Positions 1-13,190 of a stretch of DNA of 64,000 nucleotides are shown here, piece after piece. A program made the translations under genes and the position numbers. Each line of letters opens with the position of its first letter. The first letter of the stretch is position 1. Origin of the DNA: Lethocerus indicus. Its lineage: Eukaryota > Arthropoda > Insecta > Hemiptera > Belostomatidae. The DNA lies in assembly GCA_019843655.1 (NCBI GenBank), contig JACDQD010000106.1, positions 744,001 to 808,000 of the forward strand. Direction: 5' to 3'. The notes below the pieces were generated by a model. It was not told the DNA's origin and made no database searches. It was given only the letters and a program-made list of their open reading frames with translations.

Positions 1-3000
1 AATTTGATATGGATATGTCTTAGGGTTTTGCCATAACTCTTAAGATTAGGTGAATTTGAACGTCATTGCCTTAATATAACGGCATGTTTGAAACGCAGTC
101 AGCTCGAATTCGACGCAGCATTGTAAAATGCTGTTCGAACGGACAAGTAGAAAGTTTCTGGCAGGCGTAATAAAAGGGTTTGATAGTCCAATCCAACAAC
201 GCGCAATAAAACCAATATAAACCGTTAAACACAGTTTGTCCTATTAGTTTCCTAATAACGATTGTCGTTGTCCGCCTTTAGAGTGCTTTCACTGATCATT
301 CTCCAACGCTCTTTTTGCGCGCCCCCGATAAGTTGTAAGTGTGGGGAAAGTAGGCATAATTTTTTTTATTTCTCTTCGCAAAACCCATTATGTCAACAAT
401 CGCGCAGAAATTCTATTGGGCGAATTATATAATTATCTTTCGATGAAAAATGGAAAAAAAAACAGATTTTCTCAACTGGAATCATGTTATATCTAATAAT
501 TGGCAATTATTGACCATTCGGTTTCGAGCTGAATGCGGTGTTTTGATTGATTGCAGGAAAAATAGGCGTTGGCCCACATTCCGGAGGAAACTGAAACGGA
601 CTTGTTCCCGAAATTATCTCTTACAATGAGGCTATAATTTTCGTCTTTTCATTTTCGAATATCCCGTCGAAAGTAATTAATTAATGGTACCGGTTTTACT
701 AGGCCTGGATCGGTTTTTGAAATACACTAATCGATCGGGCCATTTCCATTATAATAATGTTTATTGGGCTTGATACGCGGGGAAAGTGCGGCCCTGGCTT
801 CAGGATTTGGTCGCGCGTTTGCTAATTTCCTCGCGTGATTATAAAATTGCGAACGTTGTTTTCAACATTTTTTTCGATGTATTTGTTTTGGAATACCGTT
901 TCCCCGAAATTACTCAGCAGCTTTGCTCTAGTAACAGTGCTGACAGGATGTTTTACCAGTACCGACATGCATGAGACCTATACTAAACCTCAAACGAATT
1001 GTGTGATATATAAATTATTACAGACGTTTCATTGAATTCTATATTAACACTTGTGTTCTATACAGAACACTTCAATGGGAATTTTATTGTTGTGTTTCGG
1101 TGGCCCACTTGATTTAATTTAAAATTTCATATTGCGTTAATTTTGAAATAATTAATTAAAAAAATAAACGATAATAAATAATATTCAATTCATTTAAATT
1201 AGAGTAATTATTTATACAAGTTTATGCTTGATAATCAGCCGAAAGAAGTGATTGCAGTTGGTTTACACATCTTCCATCGTTATTATTTAACATCAGGAAC
1301 CTGGAATGTCTAGAATCCAAGAAACGGCGAGGATGTACGTCGTGGCGGCTTCGCCGAAAGCGTATTTTTAGATTTATTAGGAGCAACAGATAAAAGTGGC
1401 GTCATTTAGCCCTGTTATCCGAGTGGGCCTCGGGCCGCGGTGGGTTGGATGGGGGCGGGAGTGAGCGTGCCTTATCTCCGACCAGCGGCTTTCGATTCCA
1501 CAACTCGAGCACCGCCAATTACCAGAGGTGTCGTCTCACTGTTCTCGAATTAATTAGACCTCCACTCGGCCGAACAACGCCTGCACTCAGGCGGCTCACT
1601 TTCCGGACGTTCCGATCCTCGAGTCGATACCGAGGAATTTTCCAAACCACTCGCCCCTCTACCTTCTGTGTCGTTATTGTTTTTCAATTTCCTGAGACTC
1701 CACGTTTCCTTTATTAGCGTCGGACGGGCTCACTTGCACAAACTGCCACGCCGATGAGTCAGATCTGATCATTGAGACACTCGAGAATCTTGGTCGGTGG
1801 GGCACCCCATCAGCTTTCGCAAGTCAGCGAGTAGACAGAATATCGCTTTCATTCAAATTAAAGAATGTACAAAAAAGGAGGATTCGTATTGTTTTTCTTT
1901 TGCTACATGCTGTTTCGCGTCGTTTGTTCTGGTGCGGTTTAATTATGATTTTAGGGGTAGGGATTGACATTTGATTTAATCTATTTGCAGTATTATAGGG
2001 AGCGGAAGTTAATGATATCGAAAGGACGGAATAAATAAAAAAACAAAGTAACACCTATAAAAGCACCAGTCGCTTTAATCGGTATACCTCGTTTAGTCAG
2101 CTTAACGGCCGTAATAAAAACATTTGACAATCCCATCAAATGATACAAAAAATCGGAAATAACGAAAGCTACCGTTGGGGGGGGTTGGGAAGGGATAGAG
2201 GAACAAAGTGTAGATAAAAGAGGCCGTGGTAGAGATATGATAAAGTGCCGATGCGTTTTAATGCCGGCGCTATCCGATCGGGTACAGAGGGGCCCCATCG
2301 GTTTCATTAGTGGGCGGGCGACACTGTTTTTCACTTCGGCCCACTGTTGGGACATTGTTCCCGCGCCCGGTCCTAGGCCCACTTTTAATTTCGGAAACAA
2401 AATCGCCTCTCCCGTCCAGGCGTTGAAATTAAATTTTAAATCACGTCCGTTTGAACTTCCAGTTAGTCAATGCCCAGTAGAGTCTGTTTGAAAAGCGTTT
2501 GATAGGCTTTTTCGACCCAAAGTGGCCCTCACGCGCTGGTTCCCACCTCTAAAAGTAGCAATCCCGGCGACACAGACCGCCAAGACAGTATATAATTTCA
2601 ATAATCCGCAATTAAATATATTTGATATTCATACTTTTTGTTTGCAACAGTGCCTTGAATGGGAAAACTACAGAAGGTTCGGATAATTACGCTAACCGTA
2701 ACTTATTTGTATACACGTACATTCCAGTATACGTAGTAGTTTTCATAATATTTGAAAAAGATGCTTCTACAATTGTTTATTAACTGGTGAAATGTTATTT
2801 GTAATGGTTAATTCTGCAGTCATCTTATTAGTGCAATGTTAAAAACAAAGAACTTAATTGATCGTGTGCAAATAATATTAATAACAGGGGATTGGTTAAT
2901 TGATTAGTTTTAGATTGTTCTTACGGACGGTCCCTCCTCAGTGATTATGCCCTGGACATCCGTTAAAAAGGGAAAGCCGAATGCCGTCCAGAGCGGGACG

Positions 3001-5110
3001 AGAAAGTTTATTTCCCGGAACTCGTCAGTTTTCATTTTACTGCCAAACGCGGCAAAAGGGTCCGGGTTTATAAAACCGTAGATTTTACCGGAAATGGCGA
3101 AGATTATATATCAGTTTCTCCCCGGACGGAGTGGGTGTTCCTATTCCGGACGGAAAACCCGGTCAGAAAAACAAAGCGGGATCGGAATGGTATTATTGAA
3201 TCGAGAGGACGGCATGACTAACGAGAGCCGGGTTATTGTCGCCGAAGCGGACCGGAGGCGAAAGTCCGTCTGGCTCGAAGGCTCTTTGTCGGAGGCCGAT
3301 CTGAGAAAATTGTGTTCTCAGATAAAACGACAGATAAAACGGACCTTTGTCATCCTGTTGTTGAGAAATCGACTGTGGACACAAGTTCGATTCGGTGTTT
3401 TCGTCGCCCCGAAAGGTGAAATTAAGCACGACGATTTGCATTCCAGACCTGGAAATGCCCTTTTATTCTGACTTGAAAGATATTTTATAATTGTGAACAG
3501 ATGGTTATTACGTTTTCAAGGAGGAAATTACTTTAGTTTTTGAAATATCTCACTACATTATACTTTACACTATGCTACCCCTGACTGGACGTCCGCGAGG
3601 ACTCGGAATCCCATAATTATTTAGAGCTTGTTGATTAGGTCATATGGTAGACCGGTTTCTAACTTTTTCATTTGAACAGTTCTGTTCCATTTTTTCCAAC
3701 AAAGTTCGCTTATTTCCTGCATATTGAACAAACAGAAAAAGTAAATTTCAGTTATAAAGAGCTATGTAAATGAATACACTGCCCGTTTGAAGTACGGCTC
3801 GCAGTTATATCGGAATCCTTTATGAGTTTACGAACGCATCGCGAAGCCTCCCCTGGGTAGAGTTACAGTGTTTCACAGAAGGTGGGACTTTCACTGGAGG
3901 GATAAGCCACCCATTGATAATTCGCCAACCCCTCTGAATTGTGTGAAAGTTACCCAACGTTGTACCGCTCCCGAAATCCGATTGCTGTACAGACAATGAA
4001 ATAGAAAATTCTCGATAAAATTGTAATATTCGAGAGAATGACAAAGAAAATAAATCTTCAGTATGTTAAAATTATTAAAAGACTATATAAATATACATGG
4101 TGAAATGAATAAATATGTTTTAAGGATGAGACTCCGCACTCCTCGCAGTGAAAATAGAAAGCAGTACGTAATATATTCTGGCATTAAAGTATATCGGGTC
4201 AGGTGATAAGTTTCATGCCGATCAGTATCGACGATAGCCTCGATTGATTGCTGCACGAATTCGAAATTAGTCTATATGGGTCGTCTGAATAATATACTTT
4301 TATAGCGACTTCAGGATCACTCTCGCCCAGGCCGGCCTCTAATCGATGTCAGATTTATTGACTGCGAATTGAGGACAGAACTGCGTACATAGCGCACTAT
4401 AAATTCTGAAAATTTGATTTATTAAATTGCTATCGGATGCAGTTACCTGCTACTGACGGTAGCCAACAATTACTGATCAGTTGCCCGCTGATCGTTTTAT
4501 TTGACTAAATTAAAGATATTTTAAATGAACTAAAGATCATAATAAAATACGTCACTTCCAATATCATTTTTTTCTTAACATCATTTTTTAAGGTTAAATG
4601 GTGCCTGTATATCTGACATATTTTCGTTGTACTTTAGTTGTGTCAAGTCCAGTGACACAGGAAGTTATGAAATCTTCTGAGCTTCATTTAACACAGAGAG
4701 AGCCATGTTGTCTTTAGCCTCGTGTCGTATGTATTTTATCCAAGAAAATTAAATACAAAGACAAAAGAAAAGGCGTACCTCATACATGAATTAGGCAATC
4801 AGGAGGTTTGGAATATCATCACTGCGACCAGAAGCGCACTAGTTTATGCACACTAACTGCACTGACATTTAACACTAACACGAAAAATAGTCATCGATTA
4901 ACCCGTAAATAAACCACCGTAAAGTATCATTTTTTTGAGTCTATCGTTTGCCCCAGAATAAATCACTATAATGGAGTTGTTGATTTTGTCTCTCATCCAT
5001 GATTCCTAATTCTTATTAGCCAAATAATAAAATTGAATTAATAAACGGCCGTCATTATCTTACGCGCTGTCGTTATCTCACCGCCGATTCGTCTATTAAA
5101 CATTCGCGAG
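1..5110. other. Spacer DNA, no gene recognised
   Basis: This stretch is mostly AT-rich with GC-richer patches near 1400-1760, 2160-2580 and 3070-3470. The patch at 3094-3471 holds a 125-codon ATG frame on the plus strand with an acceptable start context, but its protein resembles no family I know and the opposite strand is also open. A CTTTCACTG word occurs at 286-294 and 3888-3896, and GGAAAGTGCGG at 781-791. I see no transposon ends, RNA gene or convincing exon. Confidence 0.6.
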
Positions 5111-6480
5111 TGTACTTTATATTTCTCTTGCCGAATCTAATTAGGTTGGTGGAATTGGTGCATCAAGTGTGGGCGGCGCTCCGGTCCAAAACAGGCTCCG
5201 GGTTTAAAAAACGATGCCGATCTTTCAGGTTGTGCGGGTCCGGTCGTAATTGCATATTGGGAGCCGCCCTCCGCCCCCCCCCCACAATACCGCGGAGCTT
5301 TCTCTCGCCCAGCCTCGTACTTTTCCAGCCCTCCTCCAGAACTCGCATAGTATTAACAGAATTATTATTTAATTAAATACTCACCGGAAATGTTACTACA
5401 GTTTTGAAATGCATAAATATATTACCTAAAATAAGTTATCTGGACATTGACGTTATGTTACACATTCTTACTCTCTGTACTCGCTGATTTTTGGTGCTGG
5501 CATTCGGTTTCCTCAGTACCTCGGCACCGTCCTCAGTGTATTTATTAATTTCATTTGTCACTGCACACTTACTGTAACCCCACATACAGAGATTGTTAGG
5601 TGTAACACAACTGTACTGAAGGATCGCTACTGTTGATAGCGAAAATCCGAAGAAGCGACTGCACAAAATATAAATATAATTAAAATCAGTGCTGCTTCAA
5701 TTATGATTTTCTTTTTCAGAGTTTTAAATCGCGACTTGTGTTTGCACAACATTTTTGCCCCTTCTTAATTATTCCGGCCCTGTTTACTTTTTTTTCAGGT
5801 GGATTAATAAAATGGATTAATTGTTCCATATAAACGGGTATTTACATTCATCCCTTGACCCTTGCAATTAGAGCGGATTGCGCTTTAATTTCTTCCCCGT
5901 TCTCTCTAATGCCACAATCGGCCCCTTTCCCTACCCAGGGTTAAAACCAAGTTTAATGTTGATATTTTCTCCTCTAATACGATCATTTTTATGCCCGAAA
6001 TCTGTGAGATTAAATGATAAGTAAGTAATTAAGAGAGGAGTGTCTTGTTTTACTCATTATCATACGGTAATACTAGTGAACAATTCTTTTCAATCTTACA
6101 ATCCTTATGTCGATATTACGTACACGATATTAAAATTTCTGAGGCTGCTGTAAGTTTAGCTAACCAAATTACGCTGCTTTGAACAAAATTCGCGAAATTG
6201 TATTGCGGGAATATTATTTAATCGCATAAATATTTATACGTATAAAATATCCAGGAGGAACCAGATTGGGCCAAATATGTCTAGATCCGGGAGGGTAGTT
6301 CCATTTAGGGTAGAGAGAAGAGAGCCAGATGAAACAATGAGTTGACAGATTTCTAACACGCCTAACAATCGCATATGTGTGCCGGGCCGCCGGCACTAGT
6401 CCTCGTCCAGGGGTACCGGGATGCGATGAGAGAGAGAAAGAGCGATTATGACGGCCGCGATGATTATCTTGCGCCCCGAC

Positions 6481-6543
6481 GGGGGAGACGAGGAAGGAGA
6501 ACGAGAACAAGAAGAGGAGACGGAGGAAGAAGGAGAAGAAAGT
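6481..6543 (+). repeat. Polypurine GA-rich tract
   Basis: About 60 bases of almost pure purine on the plus strand, built from GAGGA, GAAG and GGAGAA units. It is an imperfect simple repeat. Tracts like this can form triplex DNA or bind GA-binding factors, but nothing here shows which. Confidence 0.8.
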
Positions 6544-7293
6544 CTTTAATGGTCCCCCCTTTTTCCCTCGGCCGGCCTCCCCCCTAATTACACATTAGCA
6601 GGGATACCAGTTCTGAATTATGTTGATCGCGCTTCGCCCCGACTAGAACCTTCCATTAACTGCCGCTCGCAATGTTACCGGCCGGGAAACCGCTAATGAT
6701 TATTTTTTTATCCAGTTTCCCGACTTCGGTACGGTCCCGTTTGTCTTGTAGGCATTCTTGCCAAATAAATTTTCTTCCAATTAGAATAATACCCAATTTG
6801 GCAGTGATACATTTAGTGAATGTATTCAAAAAGTACCTTACCGTAATTAATTTTTTTATTCGAACACCTCCGTGTTCATTGACTCTGTGTCGTGAAAAGC
6901 AATTCTTAGCTTTTGTTGGTGAACAGAACTTTTTACCTGATGAATTTAAATTGACATCAAAACGATGGAACACAATAAAAATTGGAACACTATTATATTC
7001 CTCAAATATGATCGACTATATGGTTTTAATTTTGTGGTTTGGCCGAACCCCAGAATTCAAGTTTAATGTAACGATTTATTATTTAAACATAGTTTAGGGA
7101 CATGTATTTAACAGAAAAAAGGAAAAAAATATTCTGGATGAAAACAATACAGCGAACAGGAAAGGGATCCTTTCTGCGGGCGGAGACAACCGTCGGAGAT
7201 CGAGTTGTGAGTTGCAGGTCCCCGGCAGAAGAGGTTACTCGTTTGCCCGTGGACACAGCGCGTCTGTCTCTGATATTTCGGGCCGAAGCCTAG

Positions 7294-7335
7294 CGAGGAG
7301 GAGAAGGAGGAGGAGGAAGAGGAAGAGGCGGAGGG
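7294..7335 (+). repeat. GGA/GAA-rich purine tract
   Basis: Imperfect GGA and GAA trinucleotide repeat at the edge of a GC-rich patch. It lies within open frames on both strands. On the minus strand it would encode a serine run, which is typical of chance frames over such tracts. Confidence 0.8.
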
Positions 7336-9175
7336 GTGCGGCGGTCGGTGGGGGCCATAAAGAGTTCGGACGTTTATCTCCCGGCTCCTAGCTAACAACG
7401 GGCTAGAAAGCCGACCATAAATTTGTTCGCGGATTAAACCTCCCCAACCCATGGGACGACTAAGGTGGGGTTTCTAATTTGTTTCCGATGACAAATGAAT
7501 GGGACCGGTCGAAAGGGGGGGGGGTAGATCGTGCAGAAGAGATGTGTTGCCTCCTGGCAAGAATTTGGAATAAGATCGCTTTCACAGCTTCTCTCCGTTA
7601 GCCTGTTACACACATTGAATGTTTCCATTTATACCACGAACGATGTTTTTAGGTGTCGTATTTTGCGTTGTATAGGTTGTAGGGGAATTAATTCCAGTTC
7701 ATAAAACGTCATCACTGCCGGCATCATTTCAGTAAAAATGGAGGCTTATCACGTTACGCGTATTGTGAAGAGTATAATTCGTTTTTTAAAAAACACTGCG
7801 GGTTTAATACCAGTTATTTCTATTTTTTTATATTTTCATTGATATGAATGTACACTTGACACTTACAATATTAACTTATAATAATTCTCGGTGTCCAATA
7901 ACATAAAAATGTTTAACGATTGTCCAAATTATAATATCTGAATTTGGAATAGTTTCCAAGTGGCGAGCGTAATGAAGATCTGACCGTGATTCAGATCGTG
8001 TCCGGTATTGTAACAGCGCGCTGTTTTCAGTGAACTGGCCGCCAGCGTAGAGCCGGCATACTTTCACTTATTACCATAGCTTGGCAATGACTCAGACTCA
8101 CCTGTTTGATTTTAATTTTCCTCAAATAATATCCGCTCAATTACCGATTAGCGACGGGAACGTATGATTGCATTATCGGATTCAATGGAAATGTGGCCAA
8201 TCGGCGTTTAGAATATTACCGGCGGGCAGCGTTTAAAATTTATGGACTATCTTGACCTATGGCTTGACTGCGGTGTCAACAAGACGTATATATACGATTG
8301 GTGGTACGGTAATTGACTCATAAATACCAACCGGCAACCTCTAGGTGTACAGTAATTTCAACCGGCCGTATATACTCTGTACGTATTTGCAATTATACAC
8401 CAGTCTTGTATTTTGAGTTGACGTCTATAACTAACCATGCTTTCAGCTATCAATTCCTTTATGCAAACAAGAACTTGTATAATGACGATATAATTAACAT
8501 TAGAAAAGAATAAAATTGATATAGAGAATATTTCGTTTTTTACCACTTCTTGTTTGATCGTATGTCGTAATCGAAATGTTATTATTAACTCCCAACACTG
8601 GAGGAAGAGGAGGATTTCACCTTAGTGTGGTTAAACGTGATTCACGAAAAGTGAAATAGAAATTTGGTTTCCTCTTCGGGGAAAATATAATTGGAAGGAA
8701 AAGTTAATGCAAAAAGTTAAACCATTTTATACGACTTTTTTGCGTAAATCGAATATAAGTGTCTGTCGAGAAAGAGCTGCCGGATCCCACTGGTTTACCG
8801 CAAGTTCCGATTTCACTAAAGATAACAATAGGCTTCTTATTTCCTGCGGCGTGTACTATTTCTACGTTCTCGATTAAGATTCTTATCCATTCCTAAACAT
8901 ATTTAATTCTATGGCTTGTATGTTAAATTATTTACTTCGGAGGAGTTATGAATTTTTATTTGTTCAATTATGGCATGAATATTGTCTCTGTTGATCCAGT
9001 AATTGAACAGGAACTAGGAGCGAATTCAGTTGGTGCTTACTGAAAAAACAAGTAGGATCAGCCTTATAAAATAAATATATATCTTCCTGTCGATGACGGT
9101 TTCCGCGAAAGAAAACAATTTCTCCATAATCCAAGGTCTAATTTCATTATATCCTTCTTGGTCGCATTGAACGGG

Positions 9176-10290
9176 GGGTGAAAGTGGCGATCAGATTGTC
9201 CCGGTGAGGAGGAGGATCTATCGAGCGTCGCTATTCCTAACTAGCCGTGTAATTCAACTCGGAGAAGCTTCACCGACGGGAGAATTTCACCCGGCAGGGA
9301 TAACAAGGCGGATGTCCGATACGGCCCGTAATAAGTGGGTCGGTGCGGGCGGCCTACCTCACTTAAATCCGCCTAATATCCAATGACTAATCACTAAGCC
9401 CTAGCTAGTTTCACTCCGGCTCTCTGGGAGGGAGCTTTAAGAATGGACCGAATCAAAATACGGGGCCCCTTGTATTAAGCCATCGAAAGGGACTGTGTTT
9501 GAAAGACGGGGTAGATAATGGCCGGGAGTGTCGGGACATGACGTACGGAACAGGTGCTGTGAGTGATCGGGACCCTCCTGATCATCGGTTCTCTGTATTC
9601 ACCGGCATCTTATATAGGACAACTCTCTCTCTTTCTCACTCCCTCACTCCCCCTCTCTTTCTCTCTCTCTCGCAAGAGTTTTAATCTTGTCATTCTCATG
9701 TTCAGTTTAACAATGAGTTTAGACAAATAATATTTCTGGTAAATAAGAAAATGTGCGTAGAAAATTGTCCGTCGTCCCTTCTTCTACGCCAGTGTCTTAA
9801 GAAGTGCTATTTGATAGGGCTATGAGCGGGGCACTATTGTTTGAGGCAATATTTTTGAACAGCCCGCCGGGAAGCGTACATGAATCCGCCGGGATACATG
9901 AAATCCGGTCGCTTTCACTGAAGTCCCATACGCGAGATATTTTTCCCGGGCCTTCATGAAATCTGGGTCAAATGGGGGGAAGAGAAGAACGCCGGGTGCG
10001 GTGGGGGAGGAAAAAATTGAGCGTTTGTTGCTTATCCGACGGGTTTATGTGGGACGGCGAATTCAGGGAGCGCTTGAAAGTGGCGGGCCCCGGTCATTTC
10101 TGCCTTCCCAATTTTGCCCTATTCCCAATTCCACGCGTTCAAGGGGAGTCGCACACACGGCCAAGGAGAAAATAGCGCCAGCAAACGTGGCCGGTGGACA
10201 TCCATTGTGAAGATGTCCTCCTAGCGTACTCCATTGAATATACCCCTCTGCATAATAACGTAGCTGCTGGTTGTGAACGGACAAACTGAC
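9176..10290. other. GC-rich patch with recurring GTGAAAGTG word
   Basis: A CpG-rich region interrupted by a CT-rich tract. GTGAAAGTGGCGATCAG starts at 9178, CTTTCACTG lies at 9912-9920, and TTGAAAGTGGCGG at 10074-10086. Three near-copies of CATGAA(A)TC with G-rich ends occur around 9880, 9896 and 9955. Short frames are open on both strands, but none is recognisable as protein. It could be a regulatory element or island; this is inference from composition only. Confidence 0.35.
9622..9671. repeat. CT-rich microsatellite
   Basis: Imperfect (CT)n run of about 50 bases with short CCC and TTT interruptions, on the plus strand. Confidence 0.85.
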
Positions 10291-11610
10291 AACTGTCGAC
10301 GCGCTGACTTCGGTCTCATGACACGACAGTGGACTTATTATGAATTATTTAATTTCGCATAAATATTTAAATAATTTCGGAATAGTTTTATCGCACGTAT
10401 TTATTTATGTCATAATAGTTTCGTAGCCTCAGTACACTACATCTAAAATATTTCCATGGCTGGTATTTATACATTATAGTATTTGCAATAAAAGGCCACC
10501 GAATGACGAAGCGGCGTGAAATAGTACTGTTGATAAAACTGATTATCGTGCGACGACCCACCCGAACTGGTTCCTTTCTAAGAACATTTGTCCAGTTGTT
10601 CCATTAGCATAGTTACGTGTCCAACCGATTAGAACGTTGAAAGCGACTGAGACCGACCGAGAGGATCCGTTTGATGTATCACCGCCGCCGTTCTGAAATA
10701 CCAATTTGTTGCCTTTTCGAATTTGGCACATTTAGCCGATGACCGACATAAAATATGTTCACCTCGGGCTCGTGTCAAGCGAAGAAAATAATAGGTATTA
10801 TATGTATGTATGTGTATATATTTCGATATTGAAAAATCTACGGTTCAAATTCCCATCCTTCCATTTGGATTACGCATTTTACAAATCACGTTCTTTTATA
10901 GTCGCGGGATGAATATTTTTCCAAAAATACGCACATCATACGCAAAATGTACGCAGAAATATATCCTTAGGTCCCTCTGTATCTATCAGTTTACAATATT
11001 TCAAAGATGGAACTCTAATGGCTTTCTGACCAACTACTTTATAGATTTATAGACATGTATATCAATTTTTACTCCACGATTCCCCTCACGAATTATATAT
11101 TAAACTAAATGCGTATAAATCGATAAAATATGATTAGTAAACAACTGTTCCAGGTACTGAGATAGTAGTAAATAATTAACTAGCTGTAAATATATACCTT
11201 CAAACTACAGGTACGAACTAGTGAGTCGAAATCGTTTATCGCTTATTAAGAACGGTTTCAATTTCTTACCACGTTCAGTACAATTCCGGCATTTATATCT
11301 TAGGATACGTTACGATTACCGGTTGGAATCCAGGAGTTTCCCACTTCTTAAATCGTTCAAAGCGCTCAAATTTCAGAGATATTATTGAAACGTATGACTG
11401 AGGGCAGTACTGAGGTAATTCCTATCGGATATGCCAAGCTGTCGAATCGGGACCACCCCTATCACGACTGTCACTGCACAGTTAGTGCTTGTCAACGGAT
11501 CCATCCCGATGGGGGCGGGGACGGGCGGAATGTCCGCGCTGTCTATCATAGCCCTCTCTGTATGCCGATCATAGACAAGGAATCGCACTAACGATATTAT
11601 TAATTAAGAT
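10291..11610. other. AT-rich spacer
   Basis: Mostly AT-rich sequence with no recognised gene, RNA or element. Both strands carry overlapping 68-codon frames at 11382-11591, which is a sign of chance openness. Confidence 0.6.
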
Positions 11611-11616
11611 ACTCAC

Positions 11617-11712
11617 TCCGTTACGACTCGGTTGTTTGGACAAATGTTGGACCGGATTTGTCTCTTCGTCATTGCCATGGAAGTGGAGGCACTGGTGGCC
11701 GCCAGTACGCAT
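11617..11712 (-). other. Possible first coding exon (weak)
   Basis: On the minus strand an ATG at 11712 opens a frame of exactly 32 codons, and the next six bases (11616 down to 11611) are GTGAGT, a consensus splice donor after GGA. The peptide would start MRTGGHQCLHFHGNDEE and is hydrophilic; I do not recognise it. Just upstream on this strand lies a CpG-rich patch (11750-12350), which could be a promoter or 5' UTR. Each signal alone is common by chance, so this is only a candidate. Confidence 0.15.
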
Positions 11713-11719
11713 TATGGCA

Positions 11720-13190
11720 TGGAAAATGTGTACTCTAGTTAATTACTAAGGGGCCATATGTGTTACCGGTGCGTACCAGCGTGAAATTCTTTTGTGCCGG
11801 AGATGTCGGTGGGGGAAGAAACGGAGAAGGAAGGCGGCGAGGCGAGCATGCAGGGTCGTTACCAGTCTGGGTATACAGTCGTCAATCATGGCGGGGCCGC
11901 CGCCTAGGAAGTGTTGCCGCGTTGGTCGGGCACGCGTTCTCTTCTCGGAAACTGTTCGAGCGGACAGAGTCGCTCGTAAAATACTTGGCCGAGTTGACAC
12001 GGAATCGAAAAACCGGCGGCTGTATAAACGTCGGCCGGCGGCCCTAATTATAACGGTGGTTGCCGGTCGGCCGGGTACGGCCATTATGCTACAGTAAGCG
12101 CTACAGTAAATTATCGACCTTATATTTCGCCCGATAAATAAGTAGGAATGGACGCCCGCGTATCTGCGATCGCCGAACGATAGATCCCTTTTTTAGCCGC
12201 GGGTGCCCGCCGTCACGATTAATCGGGGGATTGTGGTGGAGGAGGGAGGTATTATTGTGGCCACAATGAATTCTGCCCCGCATCTCATAGACGCGTACCG
12301 GTGGGTGGGGCCGTCGCTCGTCGTTAGGGGCACAATGGATTCGACAGAACACTCCCCAGTCTTCTGCATTGTTCCTCCAAGAATTATGCTCCCCTGTTCC
12401 CTACGGTTTGTTCCCACGACGTTACGGCGAAATCATTTTTCGTTCGATTTTACGATGACAGTCGACACGGTCGTGAAGTCCTTCGATGACTGCGAACAAT
12501 ATGGGGAAATATCTCACCAATAATCCATTGGGGGGGCTGTTACATTATGTACATGACATATCTATATTTTTTTGGGGAGGTTGAGCTTTAGTGGGGCATC
12601 GCGTGACATTAAATCGTTGGGATTATTAGCTCATTTGAGGATAACTCAGAATTTATGGTTTACTGGTCTTACGCCTAGTCGGTTTAAAAAATATGTGTGC
12701 CGAGGTTGTATATATATAAAACACATACGTTGACTTTCGTGCCAGGGATATACGTGCTTTGATCGCAAAAGTTGATATAGCTCACTACACCATGGATATA
12801 TAAGTAGACAAAATTACGGTTCTTATTCGAGAAACGGCGTACAAGTGCCGTTACTTGGTCATCAGCGGTGGAGACGATTTCAAATAATGTCGAGCCTACA
12901 AATTGAATGGCCCGTCTGGAGCCCGCTGCGATCCTGAACCAGTTATGTCGCCCGGTCAATACCACACATATTGGCCCAAATTTGTTCCGCTCAAATTGAG
13001 AAAGTGTTGCCGGGGCCCGATAATGAAGGCGGCCGGGGTAGAATTTTGGAACGCCCCCCTTAGACTCGTTTCCGTTCGGAGGGCGACCCATTTATGGGAG
13101 GGATCCGGCCGGTGGGGCTCAGTTTTCGCCTCTCAATGGCGCCTTCATCCTCGCTCTACAAAACTACAACAGTCCGATCCAAGCTAGGCC
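11720..13190. other. CpG-rich island region
   Basis: The GC-richest long stretch of the left third, in two blocks (about 11760-12350 and 12900-13190) with an AT-rich gap. Open frames of 70-135 codons occur on both strands and in overlapping frames, as expected when stop codons are rare in GC-rich DNA. No protein family is recognised. It could be a promoter or enhancer island; there is no direct evidence. Confidence 0.4.

Larger units (their letters stand above)
5111..9175. other. Spacer DNA with purine-rich tracts
   Basis: No gene is recognised. The stretch holds two polypurine tracts, annotated separately, and the longest open frame of the window (6672-7097 plus, 141 codons), which overlaps an open minus-strand frame and matches nothing I know. 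Isolated acceptor-like sites follow pyrimidine runs near 5720 and 5799. Donor-like sites on the minus strand lie at 5382-5387 (GTGAGT) and 8096-8101 (CAG|GTGAGT). None can be paired into a coding exon. Confidence 0.55.

Noticed and set aside
3094..3471. 125-codon ATG frame with a fair start context
   Set aside because: Protein is not recognised, an opposite-strand frame overlaps it, no splice signals frame it, and several frames of this length are expected by chance in GC-rich patches.
6672..7097. Longest ATG open frame (141 codons, plus)
   Set aside because: No family resemblance, the minus strand is open over most of the same DNA, and base composition shifts from GC-rich to AT-rich within it. 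Near chance length for a 64 kb window.
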